Shown: positions 29,571 to 39,285, counted from the stretch's first letter. The stretch: DNA of 64,000 bases from Candidatus Nitrosocosmicus franklandus (GCF_900696045.1 NZ_LR216287.1:2461854-2525853), one strand, 5' to 3'. Program-made: numbers and translations. The notes: generated from the letters alone by a model not told the origin.

Positions 29571-30719
29571 TCATAAATTTAGATTGAACCGGGTTTCAAT
29601 TTTATTTTTGATATATTTTTGAATACGTTCATAAAACAATCCACAACCAAGTCCAACTATTGCACCGATTATCAGAGTTAGTGGGAATACAACAGAAAAG
29701 GAATCCACAAAAATTGGGATAATATCAACTAAGGTTGTAAATTCCGTATTCGATAAATCTAATGGCATCAAAAAGTTTCCAAGAGCTAGAGGTAACAAAG
29801 GATATCCCATTAGGTAAAATAATGATGCCATTATGATTGCAGCAACCAACTTTCTATTTTCTGAACGATGCCTACCACCCCTTTTGAATGGCGGTTTATC
29901 ATATACAATAAGATCTATCAGAATGAAGGGTATGATAACCAAGAGATAATAAGGCATAAAGAGTGCAAGATCCGCGGATGGAAGAATATTCGATAATGAA
30001 GTTGCAACGATTACACCGATGCCCACTAAACTAATGTACCCAAATTTCTTTACAGTATTGATCATAAAGAGGGTCATAAATGAATTAATCAAAGGCAAGA
30101 ACAGTAGGGCTATTAGCGATTCAAGATATGGATCAAGGTTAAAGTTGAATATCTCTCCATTGGATATAGGTAAAGAGAAAATATATACATAAGAAATTGA
30201 GGTGAGCCAGAGCGCTACAAGCCCAAATACAAACATTATAGAGCTAATAACATGAAATGGTCTTTCCTTTTGAAGCGAGTTAAGACGAACTAGTCCCAAT
30301 GTAGTTCCGATTGCGTTAATAAACATACCAGTAATCAACATCAGATGTGTAGGGCTTAGAAATCCATCGACTCCAAATATTTCATGCCAAGCAAAATCAC
30401 TTGGACCAGAAACAACAGACAATACCGATCCGACAATAAGAAGCTTGAAGGATAGTGAAATAACATCATTTTGTATTTCTTTATACTTTATCAAGACATA
30501 GGCTGCAATAATTGATGAAATGGACAGTAAAAAAATCCCACTATACATCACAGTGTGTGACGGAGTAAAGAATGTTTCTGGTTGTAGTAACAAATGAGAA
30601 GTTACATCCCAATTACCTCCAGCAATTTGAAGAATAGAGCCCACAGAAGCTATTCCTAAAATGACAAAACAATAATAAAAAACTCGTTTGTCTAGGAAAG
30701 GCTTTGTTTGCATATTCAT
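29571..30719 (-). CDS. Polytopic membrane protein with conserved-looking His motifs, family unknown
   Basis: 382 residues with about nine or ten hydrophobic segments and a basic loop (KPPFKRGGRHRSENRK, near 275). The first third has four periplasm- or membrane-edge motifs with His: WDVTSHLLL, FFTPSHTVMYSG, DFAWHEIFGVDG and LSPTHLMLI. Such repeated S/T-H and W-H-E patterns suggest metal or haem ligands. A 14-bp perfect palindrome lies 28 bases before the start and a winged-helix gene just beyond, so it is probably regulated by a small molecule. No transporter family was recognised. Confidence 0.75.
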   Translation of the reverse strand: MNMQTKPFLDKRVFYYCFVILGIASVGSILQIAGGNWDVTSHLLLQPETFFTPSHTVMYSGIFLLSISSIIAAYVLIKYKEIQNDVISLSFKLLIVGSVLSVVSGPSDFAWHEIFGVDGFLSPTHLMLITGMFINAIGTTLGLVRLNSLQKERPFHVISSIMFVFGLVALWLTSISYVYIFSLPISNGEIFNFNLDPYLESLIALLFLPLINSFMTLFMINTVKKFGYISLVGIGVIVATSLSNILPSADLALFMPYYLLVIIPFILIDLIVYDKPPFKRGGRHRSENRKLVAAIIMASLFYLMGYPLLPLALGNFLMPLDLSNTEFTTLVDIIPIFVDSFSVVFPLTLIIGAIVGLGCGLFYERIQKYIKNKIETRFNLNL

Positions 30720-30746
30720 TATTATAATTTGACAGATATAAATATT

Positions 30747-30760
30747 ACTGACCGGTCAGT
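30747..30760. promoter_or_regulatory. 14-bp perfect palindrome, likely operator
   Basis: ACTGACCGGTCAGT, perfect and GC-rich in AT-rich DNA. It sits directly upstream of TATA-like AATATTTATATC (minus strand, 30736-30746), which is itself about 20 bases before the ATG at 30719. A repressor bound here would block TFB/TBP. The TGACC-GGTCA halves are typical of TetR-type operators, but no TetR gene is in the window; the nearby winged-helix protein is the only local candidate. Confidence 0.6.
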
Positions 30761-30896
30761 CATCATAATTTTTATTGATTTTAGATCCAAAAAGACACAC
30801 TTACATCACATACCAATATGTTGCATAAAGAAACCAGAGCTGTTGTTTTAGATCATTCAGAAAAAATAGAGATATTCATTAATTTCCTTTAATTTT

Positions 30897-31190
30897 CTAG
30901 ATTTCGTAGTCGCTTTTAAGGGATGGAACAAATTCAATTATGTTATCATATTTTCTTACAAATTCATTTCCTTTAGGAGTAGCCAGAAATCTATGCTGTG
31001 TTTCATCAAATCTCAACAAACCTAGTCTAACTAGATCTGCCAAGTAATAGTTAAGACGTCTATATGAGCTATAATAACTTAGTCTGTTTTTGGTTTGAGA
31101 TTTTCCAATACAACTCTTTACGATCAAATAAAAAATCTGACACTTATCACGATATTTTGTCTTGCCCCTATCTCTTCCTTCGACCAACAA
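30897..31190 (-). CDS. Winged-helix DNA-binding protein (HTH_45-like)
   Basis: 97 residues. The pattern CQIFYLIVKSC, then KNRLSYYSSYRRLNYYLADLV-type recognition helix (SYRRLNYYLADLVRLGLL) and the wing FLATPKGNEFV matches the archaeal single-domain winged-helix family common in Nitrososphaerota. It likely binds DNA as a dimer. It lies upstream of the orphan membrane protein gene in the same orientation, with the ACTGACCGGTCAGT palindrome between them. Confidence 0.75.
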   Translation of the reverse strand: MLVEGRDRGKTKYRDKCQIFYLIVKSCIGKSQTKNRLSYYSSYRRLNYYLADLVRLGLLRFDETQHRFLATPKGNEFVRKYDNIIEFVPSLKSDYEI

Positions 31191-31579
31191 CCGAATTTCG
31201 TTATTTATTCTGGTCCGAGCAAATTAATCGAAATATAAAAAAAAGTGTACTATCTAGTAAAAATTATTCATGAGGCTTTATTGTTGACGACGTTAGAATA
31301 TTATAATCTGCCACATAATTTTAAACATAATCCAAAGACGTTGCCCGTCGAGGATTTTAACTACAAATATCCAAGGTAATGGCTTCCTGGGGTCTCTCAT
31401 CAGTAATCATTTGAGTAAAAGATTTTCCACGTTCAATACAAAACCTATTTTCTGCTATGCTGATAGGATAATTATCTTATCAAAATTTGTTCCTTAAAGA
31501 AAAGCATATTTTGAAATTGCGATGGCAGGAGATTAGGCAGATCAGCATCATCACCTATATCTCCTTGAATCTCCTGCGA
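31191..31579. other. Intergenic, with a 10-bp inverted repeat
   Basis: GCAGGAGATT (31525-31534) and AATCTCCTGC (31568-31577) form a 10-bp inverted repeat with a 33-base spacer; significance unclear. No gene otherwise. Confidence 0.35.
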
Positions 31580-31717
31580 TCAGGTTTTATCCGATAATCC
31601 TTTTCTTCTATCTTTGATCAGCCAATATGTTACCAATATAATTCCAAAAATTGGAAATGAAGATATAAACAAGTAAGGAAAGATCGCTAGAAATGTGGAT
31701 GGTTCAAAAATATTCAA
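31580..31717 (-). CDS. Possible 45-residue single-span membrane peptide
   Basis: Opens at TTG (31717) and ends with TGA at 31580. One long hydrophobic run (LAIFPYLFISSFPIFGIILV) is followed by WLIKDRRKGL, a positive stop-transfer end. It lies downstream of rimI, same strand. No family, weak start; could be chance. Confidence 0.3.
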   Translation of the reverse strand: MNIFEPSTFLAIFPYLFISSFPIFGIILVTYWLIKDRRKGLSDKT

Positions 31718-31774
31718 TGAAATCTAGACAGCTTACCGATATTTATTTTATAGTAAAAACTGATTTATTTAAGA

Positions 31775-32290
31775 TTATGACAATTCGAGTGCCATTAAAT
31801 TTGCATCTTCACCGTCTCTATAATAAGATTTTAAAATAGATTTGGTTTGAAATCCTAACTTTCTATACAATGATATTGCAGAAACATTGCTTGTTCTGAC
31901 TTCTAAATAAATCTCATCACCTTTCCGTGATGAAATTCCGTTAATTCCTTCGATCATCAAAGCCTCACCTATCTTTTTCCCTCTGTGTTCTGGTAACAAT
32001 GCAATAGACACTACGTGTCCTTTCTTAACAAATCCTAATTTTCTAAAATTCGAAAATCCGAATTCCAGCTTACACATAATATACCCAACGACCGCATTGT
32101 TAATTTCTGCTATTATGAAAGCTTCTGGAATTTCGCGCAAGAGAGATTCAAAAAAATATTCTGTATAATGTTCAGGCAAAGTTTTCAGGTTTATATCAAT
32201 AACCGCTTTCAGGTCTTCATAAGTACATCTTCGAATTGTATACCCGTTAACTTTCCTTAATGCTATTTGCAAACAATATTCAATATCCAA
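31775..32290 (-). CDS. rimI: RimI/Ard1-like N-terminal protein acetyltransferase
   Basis: 171 residues of the GNAT fold. It has the N-terminal IRRCTYEDLKAVIDIN start, VVSIALLPEHRGKKIGEALM (acetyl-CoA loop) and EVRTSNVSAISLYRKLGF, the signature of ribosomal-protein-S18-alanine or archaeal Ard1 acetyltransferases. It acetylates N-termini of proteins. It is divergent from hflX with about 95 bases between. Confidence 0.88.
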   Translation of the reverse strand: MDIEYCLQIALRKVNGYTIRRCTYEDLKAVIDINLKTLPEHYTEYFFESLLREIPEAFIIAEINNAVVGYIMCKLEFGFSNFRKLGFVKKGHVVSIALLPEHRGKKIGEALMIEGINGISSRKGDEIYLEVRTSNVSAISLYRKLGFQTKSILKSYYRDGEDANLMALELS

Positions 32291-32385
32291 AACAAAATAT
32301 TTAAATTTATCAAGGTATTGCCTTCGATATGTTAACTCAAATGGATTTAACTATTCAAGATTAGGTAATACCGTGTTTGCAATTT

Positions 32386-33486
32386 ATGAAATTTACAAAT
32401 TTAGAGAATAGAAAAAAAGCCTTATTAATCACATATCCAACCGAGTTTTCCAAATCTGAGGCATTAAGCCTTGCTGAATCTGCAGGTTATGCGATAATGG
32501 AGACCGTATCGCAGAGAAATATTACGAGATCTAGATTTGGGATTGGAAAAGGAAAAGCAGAGGAAGTGAAAGAGATTGTCTCAAAATTGAGCATAGAGGT
32601 AATAATTTTCGATGAATTATTGAAACCGAGTCAACAGTATAATCTAGCAAGACTGTGTAAAGTAGATGTAATAGACAGAGAAAAATTAATCCTAGAAATA
32701 TTCTTAGCTCGTGCTACAACAAATGAATCAAAAATACAAGTAAGATTGGCACAACTAAAGTATGATATAGTCAGAGTAAAAGAGAAAACAAGGTTGGCAA
32801 AACTAGGAGAACAGCCAGGTTTCTATGGACTAGGGAAATATGACGCTGATGTCCATTTATTAGATATCAAGAGACGTACAACGCTGTTAAAAAAGAAACT
32901 AAAGATAGAGGAGAGAAAGAGAGCTCTACATAGGACTCAAAGGTTGAGTAGTAATTTACCCTTGATCGCCCTTGCAGGCTACACCTCTGCTGGAAAAACC
33001 ACATTGTTTAACTTATTGGCCAAAGAAAAGAAAGATACTAGTGAAAAGGTTTTTACTACTTTAACTACTTATACACGTTCATTCCTTATCGAGGAAAGAA
33101 AAGCATTGGTTTCGGATACCATTGGATTTATTAGCAGATTACCTCCATACATGATAGAAGCTTTTAAATCCACACTATCTGAATTGAATTATGCAGATGT
33201 TATACTATTAGTTATTGATTTTAGCGAGGACACTGTTGGAATAAGAAAAAAGCTGAAAAGCTCAATGGAAATATTAGCACAATTACAAATTCCACTTGAC
33301 AAATGCATACTAGTCTTAAACAAGATAGATAAAGTAAAGAGTAACGAAATAAAAGATAAATTAAATGAATTATTCATAACAAAAGGAATGGACCAAGTCA
33401 TTTCGATTTCTGCTGAATTAGGATACAACATACCATCATTGATCAAATTGATTAAAGAGAGAATAGACACCATTAAGTATGCTTAA
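32386..33486 (+). CDS. hflX: HflX family ribosome-associated GTPase
   Basis: From ATG at 32386 the protein has 366 residues (a TTG nine bases earlier is possible). It has the HflX N-domain (GIGKGKAEEVKEIV, FDELLKPSQQYNL), an Arg/Lys-rich coiled middle and the GTPase domain: G1 GYTSAGKTT (near 205), G3 DTIGF, G4 NKID, with SAELG for G5. HflX proteins bind the large ribosomal subunit and split stalled ribosomes. Confidence 0.93.
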   Translation: MKFTNLENRKKALLITYPTEFSKSEALSLAESAGYAIMETVSQRNITRSRFGIGKGKAEEVKEIVSKLSIEVIIFDELLKPSQQYNLARLCKVDVIDREKLILEIFLARATTNESKIQVRLAQLKYDIVRVKEKTRLAKLGEQPGFYGLGKYDADVHLLDIKRRTTLLKKKLKIEERKRALHRTQRLSSNLPLIALAGYTSAGKTTLFNLLAKEKKDTSEKVFTTLTTYTRSFLIEERKALVSDTIGFISRLPPYMIEAFKSTLSELNYADVILLVIDFSEDTVGIRKKLKSSMEILAQLQIPLDKCILVLNKIDKVKSNEIKDKLNELFITKGMDQVISISAELGYNIPSLIKLIKERIDTIKYA

Positions 33487-33553
33487 TTGACCATTGATTA
33501 CTCCATTACATGACAAATGTCGTAAAAGTTATAGGATATTCATTCTAAATGTT

Positions 33554-33955
33554 ATGAAATACTTGAATAATATTAGTAATATTAAGCTCTTTGAATTCGA
33601 ATGGTACCTCAGGGATTATTTTTTTAGATCTAACAGTAATAATTCAGGAGAAATCTCCATGGTATTTGAGATTGAAGATATAGTCAAGACTATTGGTGAA
33701 AAATATTTTAGATATAAGACATGGACTGACCTTGAAATTCGCGATACTCTCTTGAAGGTTTTACCCATCCTACAAAAAAAAGGTCTGTTAGATAGCAAGC
33801 TAGATGCCGATACGGTGCAACTCAGATCTAAACTCGAGCGCAGGCAATGTAGCGATTGTTATTATGTTAATTGCCTAGGGTCAGAAGAGGCAAAAAAGTG
33901 TTTAAGATGTAGTTCTGAAAAACTAGTTGAATTCCCAACTCGTATTAAACGATAA
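33554..33955 (+). CDS. Small C-terminal zinc-ribbon protein
   Basis: 133 residues from the ATG at 33554 (the frame is open from TTG 33494). The N-terminal part is helical (LFEFEWYLRDYFF, EIEDIVKTIGEKYFRYKTW), like a small winged-helix. The C-terminus has CSDCYYVNCLGSEEAKKCLRC, a four- or five-Cys zinc ribbon. It begins 67 bases after hflX in the same direction and is probably co-transcribed. DNA or RNA binding is likely; no named family. Confidence 0.65.
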   Translation: MKYLNNISNIKLFEFEWYLRDYFFRSNSNNSGEISMVFEIEDIVKTIGEKYFRYKTWTDLEIRDTLLKVLPILQKKGLLDSKLDADTVQLRSKLERRQCSDCYYVNCLGSEEAKKCLRCSSEKLVEFPTRIKR

Positions 33956-34035
33956 TTTTCGAATATTCAGTTAGATATTCTAATAGATTAATTAGTAAGA
34001 GATTCTAAAATAATTGAACTATACAGGATTATAAC

Positions 34036-35022
34036 ATGGCTCTACCGAATCAAATGCATGGACTCAAGCCTGTCGTAAATAAAGGTTTAGAGTGGATATA
34101 TATTGGTCAACCTACTAGAGAGAAATTGGACGCTCTTTCAAAAAGATATCCACTACACGAGTTAAACATAGAAGACTGTCTATCTAAAAATCAATTGCCT
34201 AAAATTGATCGATATGATGATCATGTGTTTATAATTCTTCAATTTCCTACTACCCAAAAGGAGAAAACCTCTCCAAAGTTTAGCCAACTTTCATTGTTTA
34301 TTGGTCGAGATTTTTTAATTTCAGTTCATCAAGGAGATCTTAAACCATTATCAGAGTTATATCAAGCATGTAGTACGGATAACGAAAAAGACAAACAGAA
34401 TATTATGGGAAATTCTCCAGGATACCTTCTACACACCATTTTGGATGCTTTGGTCGATGATTTACTTCACCTATTAATGAAAGTCATTGGTAATCTGGAT
34501 GATATAGAGGATGCGGTATTTGACGATAAAGTTGCAGTTGCCAAAGAAATTTCAATATTGAGAAGAGAAATAACAACGCTGAGGAGGATTGTAGTGCCCT
34601 TGAAAAGGATCATGTTAGAACTTATCTCAAGAGACGTCAGAAAATTCTCTACAAATGTGGAAGAGGAGGATCTTATTTCTTATTTTAACGATATCAATGA
34701 TCATGTATCCAAAGTACTCGAGGCACTAGATGAATCAAAAGAAACTATTGAAATTTACAAAGATACTGATCATATGTTAAGTAGCGAAAAGACAAACAAG
34801 ATACTTAGTTTCTTAACCATATTGTTTACTTTATCAATTCCAGTAACAGTTGTTGGTACATTTTATGGAATGAATATCATTATTCCAGGAAGTGTTAATT
34901 TCAGCTATAATTTATACGATTTTATGCCGTTGATATTGACTTTGTCCTTTTCTATTGGATCAATCATAATAATGCTATATTATTTCAACAAGCTGGGCTG
35001 GATGAATAATCTTACAAAATAA
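34036..35022 (+). CDS. corA: CorA family divalent-cation transporter
   Basis: 328 residues. Long cytoplasmic N-domain, then two C-terminal membrane spans; the first ends in YGMN (about residue 288), the family's selectivity signature, followed by the short IIIPG loop and a second span (LILTLSFSIGSIIIMLYYF). CorA pentamers carry magnesium or cobalt/nickel. The loop lacks the common MPE sequence, so selectivity may differ. It is preceded by an ordinary TATA region and is not in an obvious operon. Confidence 0.9.
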   Translation: MALPNQMHGLKPVVNKGLEWIYIGQPTREKLDALSKRYPLHELNIEDCLSKNQLPKIDRYDDHVFIILQFPTTQKEKTSPKFSQLSLFIGRDFLISVHQGDLKPLSELYQACSTDNEKDKQNIMGNSPGYLLHTILDALVDDLLHLLMKVIGNLDDIEDAVFDDKVAVAKEISILRREITTLRRIVVPLKRIMLELISRDVRKFSTNVEEEDLISYFNDINDHVSKVLEALDESKETIEIYKDTDHMLSSEKTNKILSFLTILFTLSIPVTVVGTFYGMNIIIPGSVNFSYNLYDFMPLILTLSFSIGSIIIMLYYFNKLGWMNNLTK

Positions 35023-35360
35023 CTTGTTACATAATTCATTATTTTGATCCTGGAAAATAGCAAAAGTATTACTAGTCATTTTGTTATAGTATTTGAGCCT
35101 TGTGAACACCCAACTGACTTTTATTTTTCTCTATCGTGTGTACCCCTTTAAGTCTTGGTCTTGACAGCACAAAGGGACGGAACACAACGTGAATTTAACT
35201 CCATACCAGAAATTCAGTGAAAAATTTGCAAAATCAGGGTCAAAAACATACGAATAATTACCAATTAAGGTAGCCAAATCCCATGTAATAATCAAGAAAT
35301 TGTATTCAAAATAATGAGAATGAGATTAACCAAAATTCTGTTAATCATAGATAATAGTAG
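35023..35360. other. Intergenic, 0.34 kb
   Basis: AT-rich region between convergent corA and the cupin gene. No structure was recognised. Confidence 0.35.
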
Positions 35361-35924
35361 TTAGTCAAAACTATAACTTTGTACCCAAGGTACAACATTT
35401 TCATTTATTTTTTCAGAAACCTTTCTCAGATGATCAATTACTATGGAGTGTCCGTTAGTTCCTAGCAGCTTCTGGATCAAATCAACAGCCCATATTGTTT
35501 GAGATCTAGTCAAGACTACGCGATTTCCTTCGTATTTTTGATTGAACATTTTTCTAATAGCAATATGAGAAAAAGTTTGACCCGGAATCGCACCATGAAT
35601 ATGTAGTATCTGAGGTTCAATCAAAACAATTTCGCCAACCTTTAATGGTTGAAATTTAATATTTTCCCAACAAAGGTCGATCAGTGTGGTTGACGGCTTG
35701 AGGGTAAATTCTCCTACAACTCCATTTCCAGATATAGGGATCAGGATTTGTTCAGATTCGTGATAATGCACAGTAGTTAAAGAACCGCCAATGAATTCAA
35801 CAAAATAGGCTTCAAGATCGTTACTATTATCTGAGTTAAAAATTTCTCTCATAATAACCTGCCCATCAAAATACAAAGGATTAGTTTCCCTGATCTGAGA
35901 ATTATAGAGAATTTTTCGAATCAT
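35361..35924 (-). CDS. Cupin-fold protein
   Basis: 187 residues. The two cupin metal motifs are TVHYHESEQILIPISGNG (about 55-72; His, His, Glu) and EPQILHIHGAIPGQTFSHI (about 103-120; His). The conserved PGxTFSH end fits anti-sigma-like or sugar-binding single cupins. A C-terminal helical extension of about 60 residues is unusual. Substrate unknown. Confidence 0.7.
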   Translation of the reverse strand: MIRKILYNSQIRETNPLYFDGQVIMREIFNSDNSNDLEAYFVEFIGGSLTTVHYHESEQILIPISGNGVVGEFTLKPSTTLIDLCWENIKFQPLKVGEIVLIEPQILHIHGAIPGQTFSHIAIRKMFNQKYEGNRVVLTRSQTIWAVDLIQKLLGTNGHSIVIDHLRKVSEKINENVVPWVQSYSFD

Positions 35925-36026
35925 ATTTGTAATCGAATTAACATGAATTTAATTTAATATGGTTGATGAGTGAAAAATAATTTAGTACAAACGATTAAGC
36001 TAGCAACATTACCACATTTGATCAGG

Positions 36027-36191
36027 TTACCAAAAATTACCCTTGTCTGAACAAGTTAACTCTGCTCCGCAATTTAAGCATTTAAGATGGCAGGCAGACA
36101 GCTGACCCATTGGAGAACCGCACCTAATACATAATGGTTTTTTTGTCTGTTTTTTCTCACCATCTTTCTTGCCAAATATTTCGTCATTCAT
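36027..36191 (-). CDS. 54-residue zinc-ribbon microprotein
   Basis: ATG 36191 to TAA 36027. Basic N-terminus (KKDGEKKQTKK), then CIRCGSPMG and CLNCGAELTC, two CxxC knuckles plus a fifth Cys; typical zinc ribbon of RNA-polymerase or primase type but free-standing. One of five tiny Cys-pair proteins within 8 kb. Confidence 0.6.
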   Translation of the reverse strand: MNDEIFGKKDGEKKQTKKPLCIRCGSPMGQLSACHLKCLNCGAELTCSDKGNFW

Positions 36192-36352
36192 TTATAACAT
36201 AGTTGTTCATTGATAGGATTAATATCTTGTCTTAATCATCTAGGACAACATATGTTGTTGTGTCGATGAAAAAGTAGACAGCGAAAAGATTACTGAAGCC
36301 TAATTCACGAGTGCATGGAGGGAATTAACATGTAGATGGTATGATTAATTAG

Positions 36353-36511
36353 CTATTTCAAACGATTCCGATTGCTACATTCTATACAAACATCAATAGA
36401 GACTAATACTGTATTCGGTTTATCATAATAGTATTTGATTCTTCGTTCAATTATTTTGCTGCATAGATCGCACTTGATGTTTCTATAGAATTCATCTATC
36501 TCTATGGTCAT
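36353..36511 (-). CDS. 52-residue zinc-finger microprotein
   Basis: ATG 36511 to TAG 36353. KCDLC (about 15) and VCIEC (about 43) pairs with about 24 residues between, charged (RRIKYYYDKP). Probably a treble-clef-like or ribbon fold. It lies in the same orientation as, and 160 bases before, the 36027 gene. Confidence 0.55.
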   Translation of the reverse strand: MTIEIDEFYRNIKCDLCSKIIERRIKYYYDKPNTVLVSIDVCIECSNRNRLK

Positions 36512-37006
36512 AATACCGAATAAGTTTAACTATTACTTAATTCTAATTACATAGCTATAATCACGAAAATTATTTATGTGTCTGAAGAGCCAAAAAAATG
36601 ACCCTTATGGATTACTATGGATTGTTAAAACAGAAATTAAATCCAAGAAATATGAATTTATGATCTATAAACTACTTAAATTACTGTGTAATCCAATTAG
36701 CCTTTATTGAAAAATGATCTTTTCATTAGATAGGTATCAAAATCCCATTTACAATTACGTGATCTATATCGCAATTGCAAGAATAAAATAATAGAAAGAT
36801 TCGATTTTGCTGTCCAATAACTGATACCCTATCATCACATGATTATCTGCATGAGAATATATGATTAAATATAGGTTAAGAAACATTCCATGATACATTA
36901 TACAAAAAGCTGTTTACTATATTAAATTTAAGAATACTGAGAAAATAAAAATAATGACATCATAGTCTATAAACTATAACCTTTTATCTGCTGTTATTAG
37001 TATAGA
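36512..37006. other. Intergenic, 0.5 kb
   Basis: Upstream region of the amino acid permease. TATA-like ACTATAACC lies near 36975-36985 before its ATG at 37007. No gene. Confidence 0.4.
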
Positions 37007-38356
37007 ATGTCGCAACCTCAGGATGAAAGTAAATTCAACGCAGGTTTGAAAAAAACATTAGGATTATTCGAGGCCACCATTCTTGGTGTTGGTCTTATAT
37101 TAGGTGCCGGGATTTATACTATAATAGGTGATGTGGCAGCAATAGCTGGAAACGCCATGTGGCTTTCTTTTATCATAGCTTCAATAATTGCCATCCTGAT
37201 TGGACTAACTTATGCAGAACTTGCATCGCTGTTTCCAAGCAGTGGAGCAGAGTACTTATTTTCAATGAATGCGTTTAACAATAACTTTCTTGCGTCGATA
37301 ATAGGTTTTCTGGTAGTATTCGCCATCATATCATCCTCAGCTACCGTAGCTGTTGGATTTTCGGGATACTTATCCATATTTATACCTTCAATTCCTCCTA
37401 TTACTTTTGCAATCATAATTATAATTATATTATCTATCATCAATTTTTGGGGTATTTCTGAATCTACCAGAATTAATTTAACATTTACCTTCATAGAGAT
37501 CTTTGGACTTATTTTTATTATAGGACTGGCCTTCTATACTGGATCTATTTTTCAATCAGATTTTTTTGAATTTCCTACAATGCAAGATGAATCAAACAAG
37601 TTATGGATGATTTTTTCTGCAGCAGGGCTTGTGTTTTTTGCATACATAGGTTTTGAAAATATTGTTACACTATCCGATGAGACAAAGAAACCTCGAAAGG
37701 TTATACCCAAAGCACTAATTCTTTCTATAGGGATAACCACAATAATTTATATTTTAATAGCAATATCTACAATCGGACTAGTTGGTTGGGAGATCCTTTC
37801 AATGTCGGATGCACCATTGGCTACTGCCGCTCAAAAAGCAGCCGGCAACTCTGGCAATTTTTTACTTTCAGTAATTGGCCTATTTGCTACGGCTAACACT
37901 GTTTTGATGCTACTTATTGCAAGCTCGAGAATGATATATGGAATTGCGGAACATGGATTATCAATCCCCAAAGTATTTTCAAATATTCACAGAAAAAGGA
38001 AAACTCCATGGATAGCCATTTTAGTAGTAATGTGGATTTCCCTGTTTTTAGTAATAGTACTACAAGCTAACGTTACTAAACTTGCGAGTGTATCTGTATT
38101 TAACATGCTTATAGTATATATATTGATGAATGTTTCTTTGATCGCACTTAGATATAGAAAGAAAGAATTAGAAAGATCATTTTCCTCACCGTTGACAATA
38201 AAACGCTTCCCAGTATTAGCTAGTATAGGTATCATTTTTTCTTTGATACTACTTTCTCAATTTGATGAAAACACTATAATGATTGGATTAACAGTAATCT
38301 CAGGAATAGTATTCCTGATGCTTATTAGATATGGAATCGATCGATATAGAAAATAG
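37007..38356 (+). CDS. APC-superfamily amino acid permease
   Basis: 449 residues with about twelve hydrophobic segments. The first span starts with GLFEATILGVGLILGAGIYTIIGD, the unwound substrate- and sodium-binding helix (GxGxGAGIY type), followed by AELASLFPSSGAEY. It probably imports an amino acid or amine. A 16-bp perfect hairpin 25 bases after the stop looks like its transcript end. Confidence 0.9.
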   Translation: MSQPQDESKFNAGLKKTLGLFEATILGVGLILGAGIYTIIGDVAAIAGNAMWLSFIIASIIAILIGLTYAELASLFPSSGAEYLFSMNAFNNNFLASIIGFLVVFAIISSSATVAVGFSGYLSIFIPSIPPITFAIIIIIILSIINFWGISESTRINLTFTFIEIFGLIFIIGLAFYTGSIFQSDFFEFPTMQDESNKLWMIFSAAGLVFFAYIGFENIVTLSDETKKPRKVIPKALILSIGITTIIYILIAISTIGLVGWEILSMSDAPLATAAQKAAGNSGNFLLSVIGLFATANTVLMLLIASSRMIYGIAEHGLSIPKVFSNIHRKRKTPWIAILVVMWISLFLVIVLQANVTKLASVSVFNMLIVYILMNVSLIALRYRKKELERSFSSPLTIKRFPVLASIGIIFSLILLSQFDENTIMIGLTVISGIVFLMLIRYGIDRYRK

Positions 38357-38381
38357 TGCGACGGATTTACGTCTTTATTCT

Positions 38382-38416
38382 CATTAATAAGCCATATGAT
38401 ATATGGCTTATTAATG
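38382..38416 (+). terminator. Perfect hairpin downstream of permease gene
   Basis: CATTAATAAGCCATAT, loop GAT, then ATATGGCTTATTAATG: a 16-bp stem without mismatch, 25 bases past the TAG of the permease gene, followed by an A-rich run. It is a good candidate for an RNA 3' end structure. Archaeal terminators are usually U-tracts, so the hairpin may instead stabilise the 3' end. Symmetric, so strand assignment is by context. Confidence 0.6.
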
Positions 38417-38956
38417 AAAAAAAGGATCAGTAATAGAAGAAGAAAGAATATGTCAAAGCTTATGTAAGTGTATATTAAGCTAGATAGGTATACGTTCAAA
38501 ATCTTTTGCAAAACTGATAAATTTTGGAACGTAAATTATGAGTGTAACTCAGGTTATTTCATGAGTTTAAAGCATCTTATAAATGGGGTTTATATTGTGT
38601 TTACTGAAAAGATATCGTAACAGAATGTTAATCAATAATATTATATAAGGTTAATAATTATCTGATAGGCAACATTTGTCTAAATCATTAGTTGTAAGAG
38701 AAACTGAAATATGGAATATTAATTATCATACTTAAGATATCTTAATCTAGAAGGATGAAAGATACAAAATTCATGTGTGATGATATCTTTTAACATGCGA
38801 ATTAGATTGATAGATCTATCGTCAGTAAAGGTAGAACTAAAAGCGCAAGACCAAAATCGAATGACAACTTATTTGTGTGAAATTGATGTTCGCTAGACAA
38901 AATCTAAATAAAGCACATACCCTATCCTTCCATAATCATTCACTTATCGGTGTTTG
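38417..38956. other. Intergenic, 0.54 kb
   Basis: AT-rich. No gene or repeat apart from the hairpin before it. Confidence 0.35.
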
Positions 38957-39190
38957 ATGACTCCCATCAAAGAATTAACCAAGGGAACGTGTTTCAAAAT
39001 ATATTATATGGGAATAAGAATTTATCAATGGACTCGTTTGCTGTTTAATACTATGTTGAGCTTATTATTATCATCTATGTATGAAGATCATAAAGTGAAG
39101 TGTTCGTCTTGTGGTAAGTTATTTGTTTCCAAGGAGCATGATACAATCTGTGATGAATGTTCTAAAAAACTTGAGAATATCAAGTTTTAA
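38957..39190 (+). CDS. Small protein with C-terminal zinc ribbon
   Basis: 77 residues from ATG at 38957 (a TTG directly before could also start). One hydrophobic stretch (WTRLLFNTMLSLLLSSM) is followed by KCSSCGKLF and ICDECSK (two CxxC pairs, 14 residues between). It could be a membrane-tethered zinc ribbon. No family assigned. Confidence 0.5.
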   Translation: MTPIKELTKGTCFKIYYMGIRIYQWTRLLFNTMLSLLLSSMYEDHKVKCSSCGKLFVSKEHDTICDECSKKLENIKF

Positions 39191-39285
39191 GTTATCAAAT
39201 AAAAGGCGTACATGAAATCAACTAAATGCCTATATGCAGTACATGAGAAATTTATTTTACTTTACATGTAGGCTTCATTCACAAC

